From the NCBI RefSeq assembly GCF_001189295.1, contig NZ_CP012159.1:4914525-4978524 (forward strand): a DNA stretch of 64,000 nt, given 5' to 3'. Below, piece by piece: positions 27,319 through 36,389 of this stretch. Each line of letters opens with the position of its first letter. Position 1 is the first letter of the stretch. This DNA comes from Chondromyces crocatus (GTDB taxonomy: Bacteria > Myxococcota_A > Polyangia > Polyangiales > Polyangiaceae). Both the position numbers and the translations under genes were made by a program. Under the pieces are notes generated by a model that saw only the letters and a program-made list of their open reading frames with translations, was not told where the DNA came from and made no database searches.

Positions 27319-27646
27319 CGGCCGCCGGGCGTCTCGTCGCGTTGACGGACGAGCGTGTCGTCGTGGGGTGGACAACGAGGTCCGGCGGACATGCTCCTGG
27401 CATCGACCGAGCCCAGGAAGGCGGCATGGTCGTCTGGGGAACCGAACGCGAAACGGAGGCCGCCTGTACCGGAGAAGTGGAATGGTCGCTTTCGGGCACG
27501 CGGTGGTCGGATCCGGGTAGTCGCTGGCGGTGAGCGGCGAAGTGAATTGAGTGAATTCAACAAGTTAGATGGTGTGTCAGGCCCGGCCCGCCCTGTGCAA
27601 TGCGGCGGCCTGGCGTCGGCATCTCGGCCGGCGCGGTTGGAGTCTC
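27319..27646. other. 328-bp intergenic region upstream of the small-protein/synthase/protease set
   Basis: No gene seen. A short AT-rich patch (AGTGAATTGAGTGAATTC, about 27541-27560) lies 90 bp before the next start and is a plausible promoter zone. No terminator with a T-run follows the DUF4178 gene. Confidence 0.45.
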
Positions 27647-27955
27647 ATGCACACCGCCGGCTCGTTCGATCCCCACGCGCAGCTCCGCGCGCTCTACCTC
27701 TCCCTGCTCCATCACCAGGAGCATTTCGACGAGTTCAGGCAGCTCCTCGCGATGTATGGCGCTTCACCGGAACACAGCGACGAGGAGCCCGAGGACGCGG
27801 CTCAGGTCCGGGCGCAACTCAACGAGCGCATCCGGGACTGGGTGGGAACGTTCAGCGGGCTGAGCGCGGTGCAGATGCTGCACTGGCGCGCGATCCTGGT
27901 GGAAGAGCGTTTCAACGTCGCGCTTTCCCCCTGGAAGGATTCGAACATGTACTGA
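27647..27955 (+). CDS. Small acidic protein heading the isoprenoid-synthase/subtilase set
   Basis: A 102-residue soluble protein, start taken at the ATG at 27647. It is helical, with an acidic centre (SDEEPEDAAQ) between two helical halves (PHAQLRALYLSLLHHQEHFD and QLNERIRDWVGTFSGLSAVQ), and ends WKDSNMY. No signal peptide. It precedes the class I isoprenoid-synthase-fold gene by 77 bp in the same direction. It could be a partner protein or substrate of the two enzymes downstream; both ideas are inference. I do not recognise its family. Confidence 0.6.
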   Translation: MHTAGSFDPHAQLRALYLSLLHHQEHFDEFRQLLAMYGASPEHSDEEPEDAAQVRAQLNERIRDWVGTFSGLSAVQMLHWRAILVEERFNVALSPWKDSNMY

Positions 27956-28032
27956 GATGATCGCGGGGGGCACTCTGGCGGTGCAGAGCGATCCCGCAGG
28001 CATCTCACCCAGCGGGAGGGAGGTCTCCCGGC

Positions 28033-29031
28033 ATGCATGAGCTTCAGTGGGTCGACGAGCTGTACCAGGCATTCTGTCAGACCCTCCCGGGCATGCTTCA
28101 CGCCGAAGCGCAGGGTCTAGCGTGTACGCTCGGGCTTGCTCCGAGCCGGGACATCCCGTGGAGTGCCGTGTTCAGCCACGGCATCACCCTCGCGGCACCC
28201 GCCATGTTGACCGAGCTGATGCCGCATGTGCGTGGCACCACGGTTCAGGACGCCCTGCTTGCGCACATGCTGGCCATCATCGATGCGTTCGGCTCTGATC
28301 GCGTCGCCGACGGACAGGTCCGGCAGACCTGGCAGCTGGAGACCCTCCTGGCGCATGTCCGACGCAGCCGGGACGCCGCGATGCAGCGCCTCGCCGCGCT
28401 GGCCGATGGGGCCGCCGTCCCCGACTTCACGACCGTGGACGAGAGTGTGGCCCAGATCATCGCGCAGGAGCGCGAGGTGCTGGCTCACCGGCACCCTGTG
28501 AGCCAGGCGAGATACCTCGCCGTCTCCCGCGTCAAACAGCGCTCCGGGATCCCCGCCTCGGTGGCGCTCGCCGCCGCGGCTGGCTGGAACACCCGCTGGA
28601 GGGAGACGCTCTCGCACATGCTGGAGTCGATCTGGCTGGCGTTGCAGTTCTACGACGACGTCATGGACTGGGAGGACGACTGGGCCCGTGGCGGTGCGTG
28701 GGCGGTGGCGTTGACCCATGGCGCCTTGCAGGAGCAGCGCCATCCTGCTGGAGATGGGCCTCGAGCTCCGGTGGCGAGCGCGCTCTCCCTGGAGGAGACG
28801 AAGGCGCTCGTGCTCTCTACGGGGACGCTCGTCCGCATGCTGGAGCTGTCTCGCCACGAGTTCACCCGCGCCCGGCGTCGCGCCGAGGTGCTCGGAGCGC
28901 GCCGGATCGCTGCGTGGGCTCGGGCACGCGAGGGGCAGATGAGGGAGCTCGTGCGTTGCGAGGCGGAGAGCCCAGGGTATGCGCATCGTGCGCGTGCCCT
29001 CTCGGCCTGGGCGAGAACCGTGCTGGCGTGA
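28033..29031 (+). CDS. Class I isoprenoid-synthase-fold protein
   Basis: A 332-residue, all-helical soluble protein. ALQFYDDVMDWEDD (residues 203-216) matches the second aspartate-rich motif of polyprenyl synthetases (FQ..DD..D), which binds magnesium and diphosphate. The first motif is weak: IIDAFGSDRVADG (82-94) carries aspartates but not a clean DDxxD. The class handles prenyl diphosphates in chain elongation or cyclisation; whether this protein does is unknown. GGAGGGAGG stands upstream of the ATG at 28033. Its stop overlaps the protease start as GTGA, so synthase-like protein and protease are translationally coupled. Confidence 0.72.
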   Translation: MHELQWVDELYQAFCQTLPGMLHAEAQGLACTLGLAPSRDIPWSAVFSHGITLAAPAMLTELMPHVRGTTVQDALLAHMLAIIDAFGSDRVADGQVRQTWQLETLLAHVRRSRDAAMQRLAALADGAAVPDFTTVDESVAQIIAQEREVLAHRHPVSQARYLAVSRVKQRSGIPASVALAAAAGWNTRWRETLSHMLESIWLALQFYDDVMDWEDDWARGGAWAVALTHGALQEQRHPAGDGPRAPVASALSLEETKALVLSTGTLVRMLELSRHEFTRARRRAEVLGARRIAAWARAREGQMRELVRCEAESPGYAHRARALSAWARTVLA

Positions 29032-30884
29032 GCGACGAGCGCGCGCGTACGGCTCGGCCGCCCTGGGACTTCGGGTATGCGCCGCTGCCTCCGTCGACGG
29101 GCGATGAGGAGCCCCTCCCGCTCGATGCGGTGCTGGCACTCTCCCGTGCGGTCGATCCCGACTTGCTCGCCGCGCGACTGCGACCCCTCGCCTCGGACCT
29201 CTCCGTGGAGCCGCTCGTGGAGCGCATGCCGCTGTTCTGGTATCGCGCGCGGGCGTCGACGACGGTGCCTCTGATCGCGGTGGAGAGAGCGCTGCTCTCC
29301 TCGGAAATCTCCCTGCGCTACGTGGCCTCCGCGGTCCGGTCTTCGTTCGCGGTGGCCCCTGCCTTCGGCCCGGGGACCGTCGCGCCCGTCCTCGGGCTCC
29401 TGGAGAGGCGTGGCCGGCGCTGGGCAGCCCGACGTCCCTCCCGTGGAGAGGATCCGGAGACGCCAGGCCGATGGTTCCTTCGCCATGAAGAGGGAGGCCT
29501 CGGCGTGGATCGAGGACGCTTCGGAGGGGGGGCTGGCACGCGGCTGGCGGTCATCGACGACGACGGCGCGGGCGTCGACCGGATCTCGCTCGACGGTGAA
29601 GTCCTCGTCCTCGTCGAGCGCGCTTCTCAGGGCACGATGCACGGTGCGCTGATGGTGGCGTGGGCCATCGGGAGCGGTCAGCGGGCCGACGATTTCAGGG
29701 GCGTCGCTCCCGACGCTTCGCCGCGCCTGTACTTCATCCCGAAGCCAGGGACCTCCGTGCTCGCGCTGCCGCTGGCCATCGCCCGCGCGGTCCTCGATGG
29801 GGCAGATGTCATTCTCTGCGCCACCTACCTGGAAGGCTGTTCCAGCCCTCTGCTGGACGACGCGCTCGATTTCGCCTGGCGCTGGGGTCGGAAGGGCAGG
29901 GGAACGCCGGTGGTCATCCCCACAGGACGAGAGGCATCGAGCCCGGCTGGATCGCTTCACGCCAGCTTCTCCCTCGGTCTCGGAGAGCCTGCGAGCGATC
30001 CGAGGGTGTTTTGCATCGGCCCGAGCGCACGCGGTGGTGGCTGGTTCCTCTGGAGAGATCGACGAGGGCGGAGCCGACCCTTCGCCAACCGGGGCCCCGC
30101 TGTTCGCTGGCTCGCGCCTGGCGACGACATGGCGTTCCCGCTCGAGCGTCGCCTCGCCGGCTCGCGCGCACGGCCAGCGGAGCGCCTCTATCACGCCGAG
30201 TCGAGCGGAGCGTCGGCCCTGGCCGCGGGCGCCCTTCTCCTCGTGCTTGCCCAGAATCCAGCGCTGAGGGTGGAAGAACTGGACGCGATCATGACCTGGA
30301 CGCTCGAGCCTGTCTCGACGGACCTCCCTCCGCATGTGCTGCCACTCGCCGATCCGGACGATGTGCTCCCTGCTGGAAGAGATGGGGATGGGCACAATGC
30401 GAAGCACGGCTACGGTCAGATCCACGCAGGCAGAGCATGCTTGGTGGCGGGCGATCCGGTCGCCCTCGCCTTGCAGCGCATGGGGGAGGTCGCTGCCGCG
30501 GTGATGTGGTCCGATCTCCGTCGCACCGCGCCCGTCATCCAGTCGCTCTACTCACGTCGTCTGGCTCGCTGGTCGGTTCGCGCCCTGATCGCCGACGCAA
30601 GCCTGCTCCACGACGTCTGCGTCCTGCTCCGACACGCACGGCTCACCGCGGGCAATCCGGAGCGTCGGCGGGCTCACGGTGCCGGGGCGCTGCTCCGCGC
30701 CCTCGCCCTGTTGCTCCGGAAGCTTTCATCGTGCCGGTGTGTGCCGCGGCCGGGGCCGCGTGTCTCGGCCGAGCTGAACGCGCTGCTTTCCCGTGCGGAG
30801 CGAGCCACACGAGGCCCGGTCGAGCAGATGGACACCATCGAATCGGCGGTGGCCGATCTGGCCGGCCAGATCGGCCACCGCTGA
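29028..30884 (+). CDS. Divergent subtilisin-like (S8) serine protease
   Basis: A 618-residue protein without a clear signal peptide. The triad can be traced: Asp in LAVIDDDGAGVD (Asp177/178), His205 in GTMHGALMVAWAIG and Ser396 in AESSGASALAAGALLLVL (for GTSxAAP). At the oxyanion position, where subtilases have an Asn in an AAGN-like motif, this protein reads VVIPTGRE, so the Asn is replaced by Arg. The first 165 residues and last 200 are of unknown fold. Activity may be altered or lost. GTG start overlaps the preceding stop. It ends the three-gene set and probably acts in the cytosol unless exported by an unseen route. Confidence 0.72.
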   Translation: MSDERARTARPPWDFGYAPLPPSTGDEEPLPLDAVLALSRAVDPDLLAARLRPLASDLSVEPLVERMPLFWYRARASTTVPLIAVERALLSSEISLRYVASAVRSSFAVAPAFGPGTVAPVLGLLERRGRRWAARRPSRGEDPETPGRWFLRHEEGGLGVDRGRFGGGAGTRLAVIDDDGAGVDRISLDGEVLVLVERASQGTMHGALMVAWAIGSGQRADDFRGVAPDASPRLYFIPKPGTSVLALPLAIARAVLDGADVILCATYLEGCSSPLLDDALDFAWRWGRKGRGTPVVIPTGREASSPAGSLHASFSLGLGEPASDPRVFCIGPSARGGGWFLWRDRRGRSRPFANRGPAVRWLAPGDDMAFPLERRLAGSRARPAERLYHAESSGASALAAGALLLVLAQNPALRVEELDAIMTWTLEPVSTDLPPHVLPLADPDDVLPAGRDGDGHNAKHGYGQIHAGRACLVAGDPVALALQRMGEVAAAVMWSDLRRTAPVIQSLYSRRLARWSVRALIADASLLHDVCVLLRHARLTAGNPERRRAHGAGALLRALALLLRKLSSCRCVPRPGPRVSAELNALLSRAERATRGPVEQMDTIESAVADLAGQIGHR

Positions 30885-31059
30885 TTCGTCGGTGACGCGC
30901 GTCGCGACCTCACCTCGGTCGACCTGACGCTTGCGTGTTCTGGCTAGCCGAGCGAGCCCACCATTGGATCTGCTTTTCTCGCAAGCACCATTGGTCCGTC
31001 GCGAGTTCCAGCGTATCGTGTTCAATCAAGGTGCAGCCTGTACAGCGCCTTCGTGTCTG

Positions 31060-33393
31060 ATGTCTGCTCCTTCGTTCCGACGTTGGATCCTGGCGCTCGT
31101 GGCGGCCTCTGCGTTCTTCGTCGCGGGGCTGAGCTTGCGAGGCGCGGTTGCCTGGTACGAGCGACCCTTCGCCGGGCTCCTCGTCGATCCAGAGGGAGTC
31201 GTGTCCAGCCTTGCGCTCCCCTCCTGGGAAGGCATGCAGAAGGGGCTGCGCTACCCGGACCGGTTGCTCGAAGTGGATGGCGTGCCCTTGCAGGCCGCGC
31301 CCGGGCATTATCCCTCCAGCGCCTGGGACGATGCGGTGGAGAAGGCCGCGCGCGATCAGCGCAGCTCGGTGCGCGCCCGCTTTGCCACCAGCAGTGGCGT
31401 GCGCGAGGTGACGCTCGAGGTGCGTCCCCTCGAGCCGCTCGCGTGGTGGCTCTACGCTGGCGGGCCGATGTTGATCGCGTCGCTCTACACGATGGCGGCG
31501 CTCATCGCCGTCAGCGCCAGCCCACGGGGCAAGCTCGCCCGTACCTTCGCGAAGGTCGCGCTCGTCGCCGCCCTCTTCCTGCTCACGCTGTTCGACTACC
31601 ACACGACCCGCGCCCTCGTTCCGCTCTTCCTGATGGCCTACGCCCTCGTGCCGATGGGCTTCTTCGTCCTGCCCATGAGGCTCCCGGACGACGTCCCACA
31701 GCTCAGGCGGTGGCCATGGATCCCCCACCTCGTGGACGGCGTCGGGTGGGCGCTCGCCGGTGGCATGCTCGTGCTGCTCGCGCTCGGTGAGACCACCGTG
31801 GGCTTGCGTGACGTCTGCGCGGTGCTGTTCGGCATCTCGCTCCTCTTCTTCACGACCTCCTTCCTGGTCCGCTTCGTCAGGACCAAGGGGGCCCGCCGTC
31901 AGACCTTGCGGGCGCTCTTGATCGCCATGGTCCCTCCCCACGGCGTCCTGGGCCTGGCCTGCATGTCGGTGATGCTCGGCTTGCCCCAGGCCATCCTGTG
32001 GTTCGCCATTCCAGCGCTGGCCCTCACGCCGCTCGCGTCGCTCTTCGCGTTCGTCAAGTACGACCTCTGGGGGAGCCGTGCGCTGCTCAGCCGTCCGCTC
32101 ACGCGCCTGATCATCGTCACGGCGATGCTGACGTTCACGGTGACCCTGTGTGTGGCCTGCGCACCCCTCGCGGGGGCCTCGGCCTCCGTCGCCCTCCGCG
32201 TCGCAGCGCCAGCGGCCATGCTGGGCGCCGGCCTGGTGATGTTCGCCCTCGGCGCGGGTGATCGGAAACTGTTCCCGGCGCGGGCCGAGTACAAACCGAC
32301 CATCGAGCAGCTCAGCGAGGAGCTGACCCTGGTCTCGGACCCTGGCGAGGTGGCCCGAGCGGTGGAGCGGACGGTGCGGCGGTGGCTTCCCTGCGAGAAC
32401 GTCTCGTTTCGCCAGGTGGAGGCCGAGCACGACGACGACAGCGCCGAGGGCGCGGAGGCGAGCGGGCCCAGGGCCATCATCGCGCGTCCTTCCCTGCACG
32501 CAGGAGGCGAGCTGGTGCTTCCTGTCTCCTTCCACGGCCGCGCGCTCGGCATGCTGGAGGTGGGGCCGAAGGCGGGAGGCGCGCTGTTCACCAGCGAGGA
32601 CCTCGTCCTGCTGCGCACCATCGGGAACCTCGCGGCGCTCGCCATGGCTCATGCGCTGAGCTACGCCGAGCTCGAGCAGCGACGGAGGGAGCAGGCGGCG
32701 GCGTGGCGTGACGAGCGCGTCGCGCTGATCGAGACGCTCGCCGCCGAGATCACCCACGAGGTCCGCTACCCGATCAACTTCTTCCGATCCATCTTCCAGC
32801 GGGGCCCCCACGCCCAGACCCTGGACGCCGAGGAGGTCGAGATCGGTTGCGAGGAGGTCGAGCGCCTCGAGCGGCTGGTCATGGGCTTGCGCCGCGTCAC
32901 CCTCCGACGCATCGAGCGGCGCACACGCGCGCTCCACGATCTGGTGAGCAAGGCGGAAATGCTCCTCCGCGATCAGCTCGGCAAGAGACGCGTGGACGTC
33001 CGCATCGACGGCCCCGTATATCTCCAGTGTGATGCCGATCAGATCATGCAGGTGCTGGTGAACCTCCTCTCGAACGGGCTCGACGCCGCCGGCGAGTGTG
33101 GGGACGTGGGGGTGAGCTGGTCCGCGGGCGCGGCGGGAGCAGAGCTCGTCGTGTGGGATACGGGGCCAGGTGTGAGCGGTGATCCGGCGCGGATTTTCGC
33201 GCCCTGGTACACGACGAAGCCACGCGGAACGGGGCTCGGCCTGGCCATCACGCATCGCCTGGTGCGCGCCCACGGGTGGTCGATCGGCGTGGAGCGCGGC
33301 GACGCGCGGACACGGTTCGTGATATCCATCCCCGCCACCGACATCGCCGACGCGGCGTTGCCGGCCGAGATCCCGGAGGAAGAGGTCGCGTGA
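31060..33393 (+). CDS. Multi-pass membrane sensor histidine kinase
   Basis: A 777-residue kinase. Order: one N-terminal helix (RRWILALVAASAFFVAGLSL), a PDZ-like extracytoplasmic domain (about 40-125, with RYPDRLLEVDGVPLQAAPG), some eight further membrane helices, a GAF-like domain (about 410-545), then HisKA with the phospho-acceptor in AAEITHEVRYPINFF, and HATPase with the N-box LLSNGLDAAG, G1 WDTGPGVSG and G2 GTGLGLAITHRL. The ATG at 31060 was chosen as the N-terminal helix follows directly; the frame is open 43 codons further upstream. The stop overlaps the response-regulator start as GTGA, so the two form a coupled two-component system. Confidence 0.9.
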   Translation: MSAPSFRRWILALVAASAFFVAGLSLRGAVAWYERPFAGLLVDPEGVVSSLALPSWEGMQKGLRYPDRLLEVDGVPLQAAPGHYPSSAWDDAVEKAARDQRSSVRARFATSSGVREVTLEVRPLEPLAWWLYAGGPMLIASLYTMAALIAVSASPRGKLARTFAKVALVAALFLLTLFDYHTTRALVPLFLMAYALVPMGFFVLPMRLPDDVPQLRRWPWIPHLVDGVGWALAGGMLVLLALGETTVGLRDVCAVLFGISLLFFTTSFLVRFVRTKGARRQTLRALLIAMVPPHGVLGLACMSVMLGLPQAILWFAIPALALTPLASLFAFVKYDLWGSRALLSRPLTRLIIVTAMLTFTVTLCVACAPLAGASASVALRVAAPAAMLGAGLVMFALGAGDRKLFPARAEYKPTIEQLSEELTLVSDPGEVARAVERTVRRWLPCENVSFRQVEAEHDDDSAEGAEASGPRAIIARPSLHAGGELVLPVSFHGRALGMLEVGPKAGGALFTSEDLVLLRTIGNLAALAMAHALSYAELEQRRREQAAAWRDERVALIETLAAEITHEVRYPINFFRSIFQRGPHAQTLDAEEVEIGCEEVERLERLVMGLRRVTLRRIERRTRALHDLVSKAEMLLRDQLGKRRVDVRIDGPVYLQCDADQIMQVLVNLLSNGLDAAGECGDVGVSWSAGAAGAELVVWDTGPGVSGDPARIFAPWYTTKPRGTGLGLAITHRLVRAHGWSIGVERGDARTRFVISIPATDIADAALPAEIPEEEVA

Positions 33394-34913
33394 GGATTCT
33401 GATCGTCGACGATCAGCGAAGCGCCCGGCGGGTTTTGCGGCAGATGCTGGCGTCCCTGGATGGGATCGAGATCCTCGAGGCCACGGGCATGGACGACGCC
33501 CTGTCCATGATCGAGCGCAGCCCGCCGGATCTCTTGCTGCTCGACGTGCGCCTTTCCGACGACCCGAGGGATCGCGGCGGCCTCGACATCCTCCGGCGGG
33601 TGCGCGCCGCTGGGCGGACCACGCCGGCCGTGATGGTCACCTCCGTGAGCGAACTCAACGAGATCCGCGAGGCGATGCGGCTCGGGGCGCAAGACTACGT
33701 GCTCAAGGACGAGCTCTGCCCCGAGATGCTGCTCCCCATCGTCGAGGGACAGCGAGAGCGCCTCACCCTGAAGGGCGAGGTCGCGCGCCTGCGCGAGCGG
33801 GTGGATCGCACCTGGGGAACACGGGCGATCCTCGGCTCCTCGGCCGCCATCGAGCGGGTCCGCCGCCTCGTCGAGCGCGTCGCCGAGTCGAACTCCACCG
33901 TGCTGATCCGCGGAGAGACGGGCAGCGGCAAGGAGATGGTCGCCCGCGCGCTCCACGAGATGAGCTCACGCCGCGGCGAACCCTTCGTGGCCGTGAACTG
34001 CTCGGCGCTGCCGGGGACCTTGATCGAGTCGCTGATCTTCGGCCACGAGCGAGGCGCCTTCACGGGCGCAGAGCGGCGCACACGCGGCCAGCTCGAGCTG
34101 GCCGGGGCTGGCACGATCCTCCTCGACGAGATCGCCGAGATGCCGGGCGAAATGCAGGCCAAGCTGCTCCGCGTGCTGGAGGACCGGCGCTTCCGGCCGC
34201 TCGGCTCCGAGACCGAGATCCCCCTCCGGGCGCGCGTGCTGGCGGCGACGCACGTGGACCTCGAGAAGCGCATCGGCGAGGGCCGCTTCCGGGAGGACCT
34301 GTTCTATCGCCTCAACGTCGTGACCATCTACCTGCCCTCGCTGGCCGAGCGCGAGAACGACCTCATGGACCTCCTGCTCGCCTTCACGGCCGAGCTCCCG
34401 CGCAAGCTGCGCTACACCGAGGAGGCCGTCCAGTGGCTGCTCAGGCGCCCGTGGCCTGGCAATGTGCGCGAGCTCCGCAACCTGGTCGAGCGCCTCGCTC
34501 TGCTCGCGGACGAAGACCTCATCGACGTCCCCACCCTGGAAGAGCTGGCGAAGGAGCGCCCGGTCCTCGATGCCACGGCGGAGGTGGATCGCATCGCCAG
34601 GGCCTTGCTCGCGCTTCCCGAGCGGCTCGGCTCCAAGCTGAGGGTGATGGAGCGCGCCGTGCTCCATCACGCCATCGAGAGCTGCGGGGGCAACAAAGCA
34701 GCCGCCGCCCGGCTCATCGGCGTCGATCGCAAGATGCTGGAGCGCCGGTGGGATCGGCACTCCTCGGGCCCTGCCACCGAAGAGGGCCCACCAAGCAGCC
34801 GACGGGTGGAGAGCCCTCCGAGCAGCCGACGGGTGGAGAGCCCCCCGAGCAGCCGGAGGTTCACGCCGCGCTCGTCCTCGGTGCCGCCGGGACCTTCTTC
34901 GGACGACGACTGA
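33390..34913 (+). CDS. NtrC-family sigma-54-dependent response regulator
   Basis: A 507-residue regulator, partner of the kinase directly upstream. The receiver domain holds VDDQRS and the phospho-acceptor in LLLLDVRLSDD; the conserved Lys is in YVLKDEL. The AAA+ domain shows Walker A GETGSGKE, the sigma-54 contact loop GAFTGA and Walker B ILLDEIAEM, with sensor Arg residues in REDLFYRLNVV. A Fis-type helix-turn-helix (GGNKAAAARLIGVDRKMLER) ends the folded part. A C-terminal tail of Ser/Pro/Arg carries a 27-bp repeat and ends in DDD. GTG start at 33390. Activates sigma-54 promoters; targets unknown. Confidence 0.93.
   Translation: MRILIVDDQRSARRVLRQMLASLDGIEILEATGMDDALSMIERSPPDLLLLDVRLSDDPRDRGGLDILRRVRAAGRTTPAVMVTSVSELNEIREAMRLGAQDYVLKDELCPEMLLPIVEGQRERLTLKGEVARLRERVDRTWGTRAILGSSAAIERVRRLVERVAESNSTVLIRGETGSGKEMVARALHEMSSRRGEPFVAVNCSALPGTLIESLIFGHERGAFTGAERRTRGQLELAGAGTILLDEIAEMPGEMQAKLLRVLEDRRFRPLGSETEIPLRARVLAATHVDLEKRIGEGRFREDLFYRLNVVTIYLPSLAERENDLMDLLLAFTAELPRKLRYTEEAVQWLLRRPWPGNVRELRNLVERLALLADEDLIDVPTLEELAKERPVLDATAEVDRIARALLALPERLGSKLRVMERAVLHHAIESCGGNKAAAARLIGVDRKMLERRWDRHSSGPATEEGPPSSRRVESPPSSRRVESPPSSRRFTPRSSSVPPGPSSDDD
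34794..34856. repeat. 27-bp tandem repeat in the regulator tail
   Basis: Two near-identical units from 34794 and 34821 (AGCAGCCGACGGGTGGAGAG, then 7 more bases) and a partial third from 34848. In frame, it adds PPSSRRVES-type units to the C-terminus of the NtrC-type regulator. The tail lies beyond the DNA-binding helix. Confidence 0.9.
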
Positions 34914-34935
34914 CGACGCGCGCTGCGCGCCCCGG

Positions 34936-36291
34936 TCAGGGGCGCCCGATGCTCTGGTAGGAGAAGCCGAGCCCGCGCAGCTCGTCGGGCTCCCACATGT
35001 TCCGCCCATCGAACAGGGCCGGTGTGTTCATGATGCGGTGCAGCCGCTTGAAGTCGGGGCGTCGGTACTCGTGCCACTCCGTCACCAGCACCAGCGCATC
35101 GGCGCCCTCGACTGCCCCGTACATCCCGTCGCTCATCATCACGCGGCCGCCGTAGATCGCCCGGACACCCGGCATCGCCTGCGGATCGTGGGCCTGCACC
35201 GTGGCGCCAGCGGCGAGGAGATCATCGATCAGCGTCAGGGCCGGCGACTCTCGGATGTCATCGGTCCGCGGCTTGAACGACAGCCCCCAGATCGCGATCG
35301 TGCGACCGGCGAGAGGCCCTCGGGTGCCCCCCTCGGCCTGCGCCTCGACCGGAGGCGCTGCGGACCCAGCGCCTGCGAAGTGCGCCAGGATCTTCTCTCC
35401 GAGCAAGTGCTTCTGGCGGGCGTTGATGCGTTGCGCTGCCTCGACGATCGACAGCTCGTGGCCTCTCTCCCGTGCCGTGTACAGCAGTGCCGATAGATCC
35501 TTCGGGAAGCAGGAGCCACCGAAGCCAGGCCCCGGGAAGAGGAACTTCGGCCCGATGCGCGGATCGGCGCCGGTAGCCTTTCGCACCAGCTCGATGTCGG
35601 CCCCCAGCTTCTCCGCCAGCACCGCCAGATCGTTCATGAACGAGATGCGCGTGGCGAGCATGCAGTTGGCCGCATACTTGGACAGCTCGGCGCTCCGAGG
35701 ATCCATCAGGTGGATACGATCGCTCGTGCGCACGAACGGATTGTAGAGATGCCGCAGCACCTCCTTGGCGCGCGCATCGTCCGACCCGATGATCACCCGG
35801 TCGGGCTTCATGAAGTCGTTCACCGCGTCGCCTTCCTTCAGGAACTCGGGGTTCGAAGCGACGCCGAAGGGGTGCTCGGTCTGCGACGAGATGATCGCTC
35901 GGATCCTGTCGGCCGTACCCACGGGCACCGTGCTCTTCGTCGCGACGACCTTGTACCCTTCCAGCGTCTTGCCGATGGTCTCTGCGACCGCGTACACCGC
36001 GGAGAGATCTGCGGAGCCATCCTCGGCCGAGGGCGTCCCTACGGCGATGAAGACCACCTCGGCGCCGCGGATGGCGCTTCCGACATCGGTCGAGAACTGG
36101 AGCCGACCATCGCGCACGTTCTTGGCGATCAGCTCTTCGAGGCCCGGCTCATAGATGGGCACCTGCCCTCGCTTGAGCATCTCGATCTTCGCCTCGGACA
36201 CGTCCACGCACGCGATATCGTTGCCGAACTCGGCGAAGCCCGCGCCGGCGACCAGGCCGACATAACCCGTTCCAATGACCGCAAGCTGCAT
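34936..36291 (-). CDS. UDP-glucose 6-dehydrogenase
   Basis: A 451-residue cytosolic enzyme that oxidises UDP-glucose to UDP-glucuronate in two NAD-dependent steps, feeding acidic polysaccharide synthesis. It starts with the NAD fold LAVIGTGYVGLVAGAGFAEF, has the TKSTVPVGTADRIR and NPEFLKEGDA motifs, and the active-site cysteine in GFGGSCFPKDL. The C-terminal NAD/UDP domain starts at TIAIWGLSFKPRTDDIRESP; between the two is a 20-residue Ala/Pro/Gly insertion absent in most relatives. Length is normal (430-450). It is convergent with the regulator gene and divergent from a GNAT gene. Confidence 0.95.
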   Translation of the reverse strand: MQLAVIGTGYVGLVAGAGFAEFGNDIACVDVSEAKIEMLKRGQVPIYEPGLEELIAKNVRDGRLQFSTDVGSAIRGAEVVFIAVGTPSAEDGSADLSAVYAVAETIGKTLEGYKVVATKSTVPVGTADRIRAIISSQTEHPFGVASNPEFLKEGDAVNDFMKPDRVIIGSDDARAKEVLRHLYNPFVRTSDRIHLMDPRSAELSKYAANCMLATRISFMNDLAVLAEKLGADIELVRKATGADPRIGPKFLFPGPGFGGSCFPKDLSALLYTARERGHELSIVEAAQRINARQKHLLGEKILAHFAGAGSAAPPVEAQAEGGTRGPLAGRTIAIWGLSFKPRTDDIRESPALTLIDDLLAAGATVQAHDPQAMPGVRAIYGGRVMMSDGMYGAVEGADALVLVTEWHEYRRPDFKRLHRIMNTPALFDGRNMWEPDELRGLGFSYQSIGRP

Positions 36292-36389
36292 GGCGCGGAC
36301 GCTACCACGAAGTCATTCTCCGTCCACGCGCCCCTTGACGCGGCCGCAAGGTGCGCATCGGATGGCTCTGTGTCCTGGATCTGCGAGGG

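Noticed and set aside
30910-33273. A 787-residue frame antisense to the histidine kinase
   Set aside because: The opposite strand encodes a clear kinase; this frame is its shadow.
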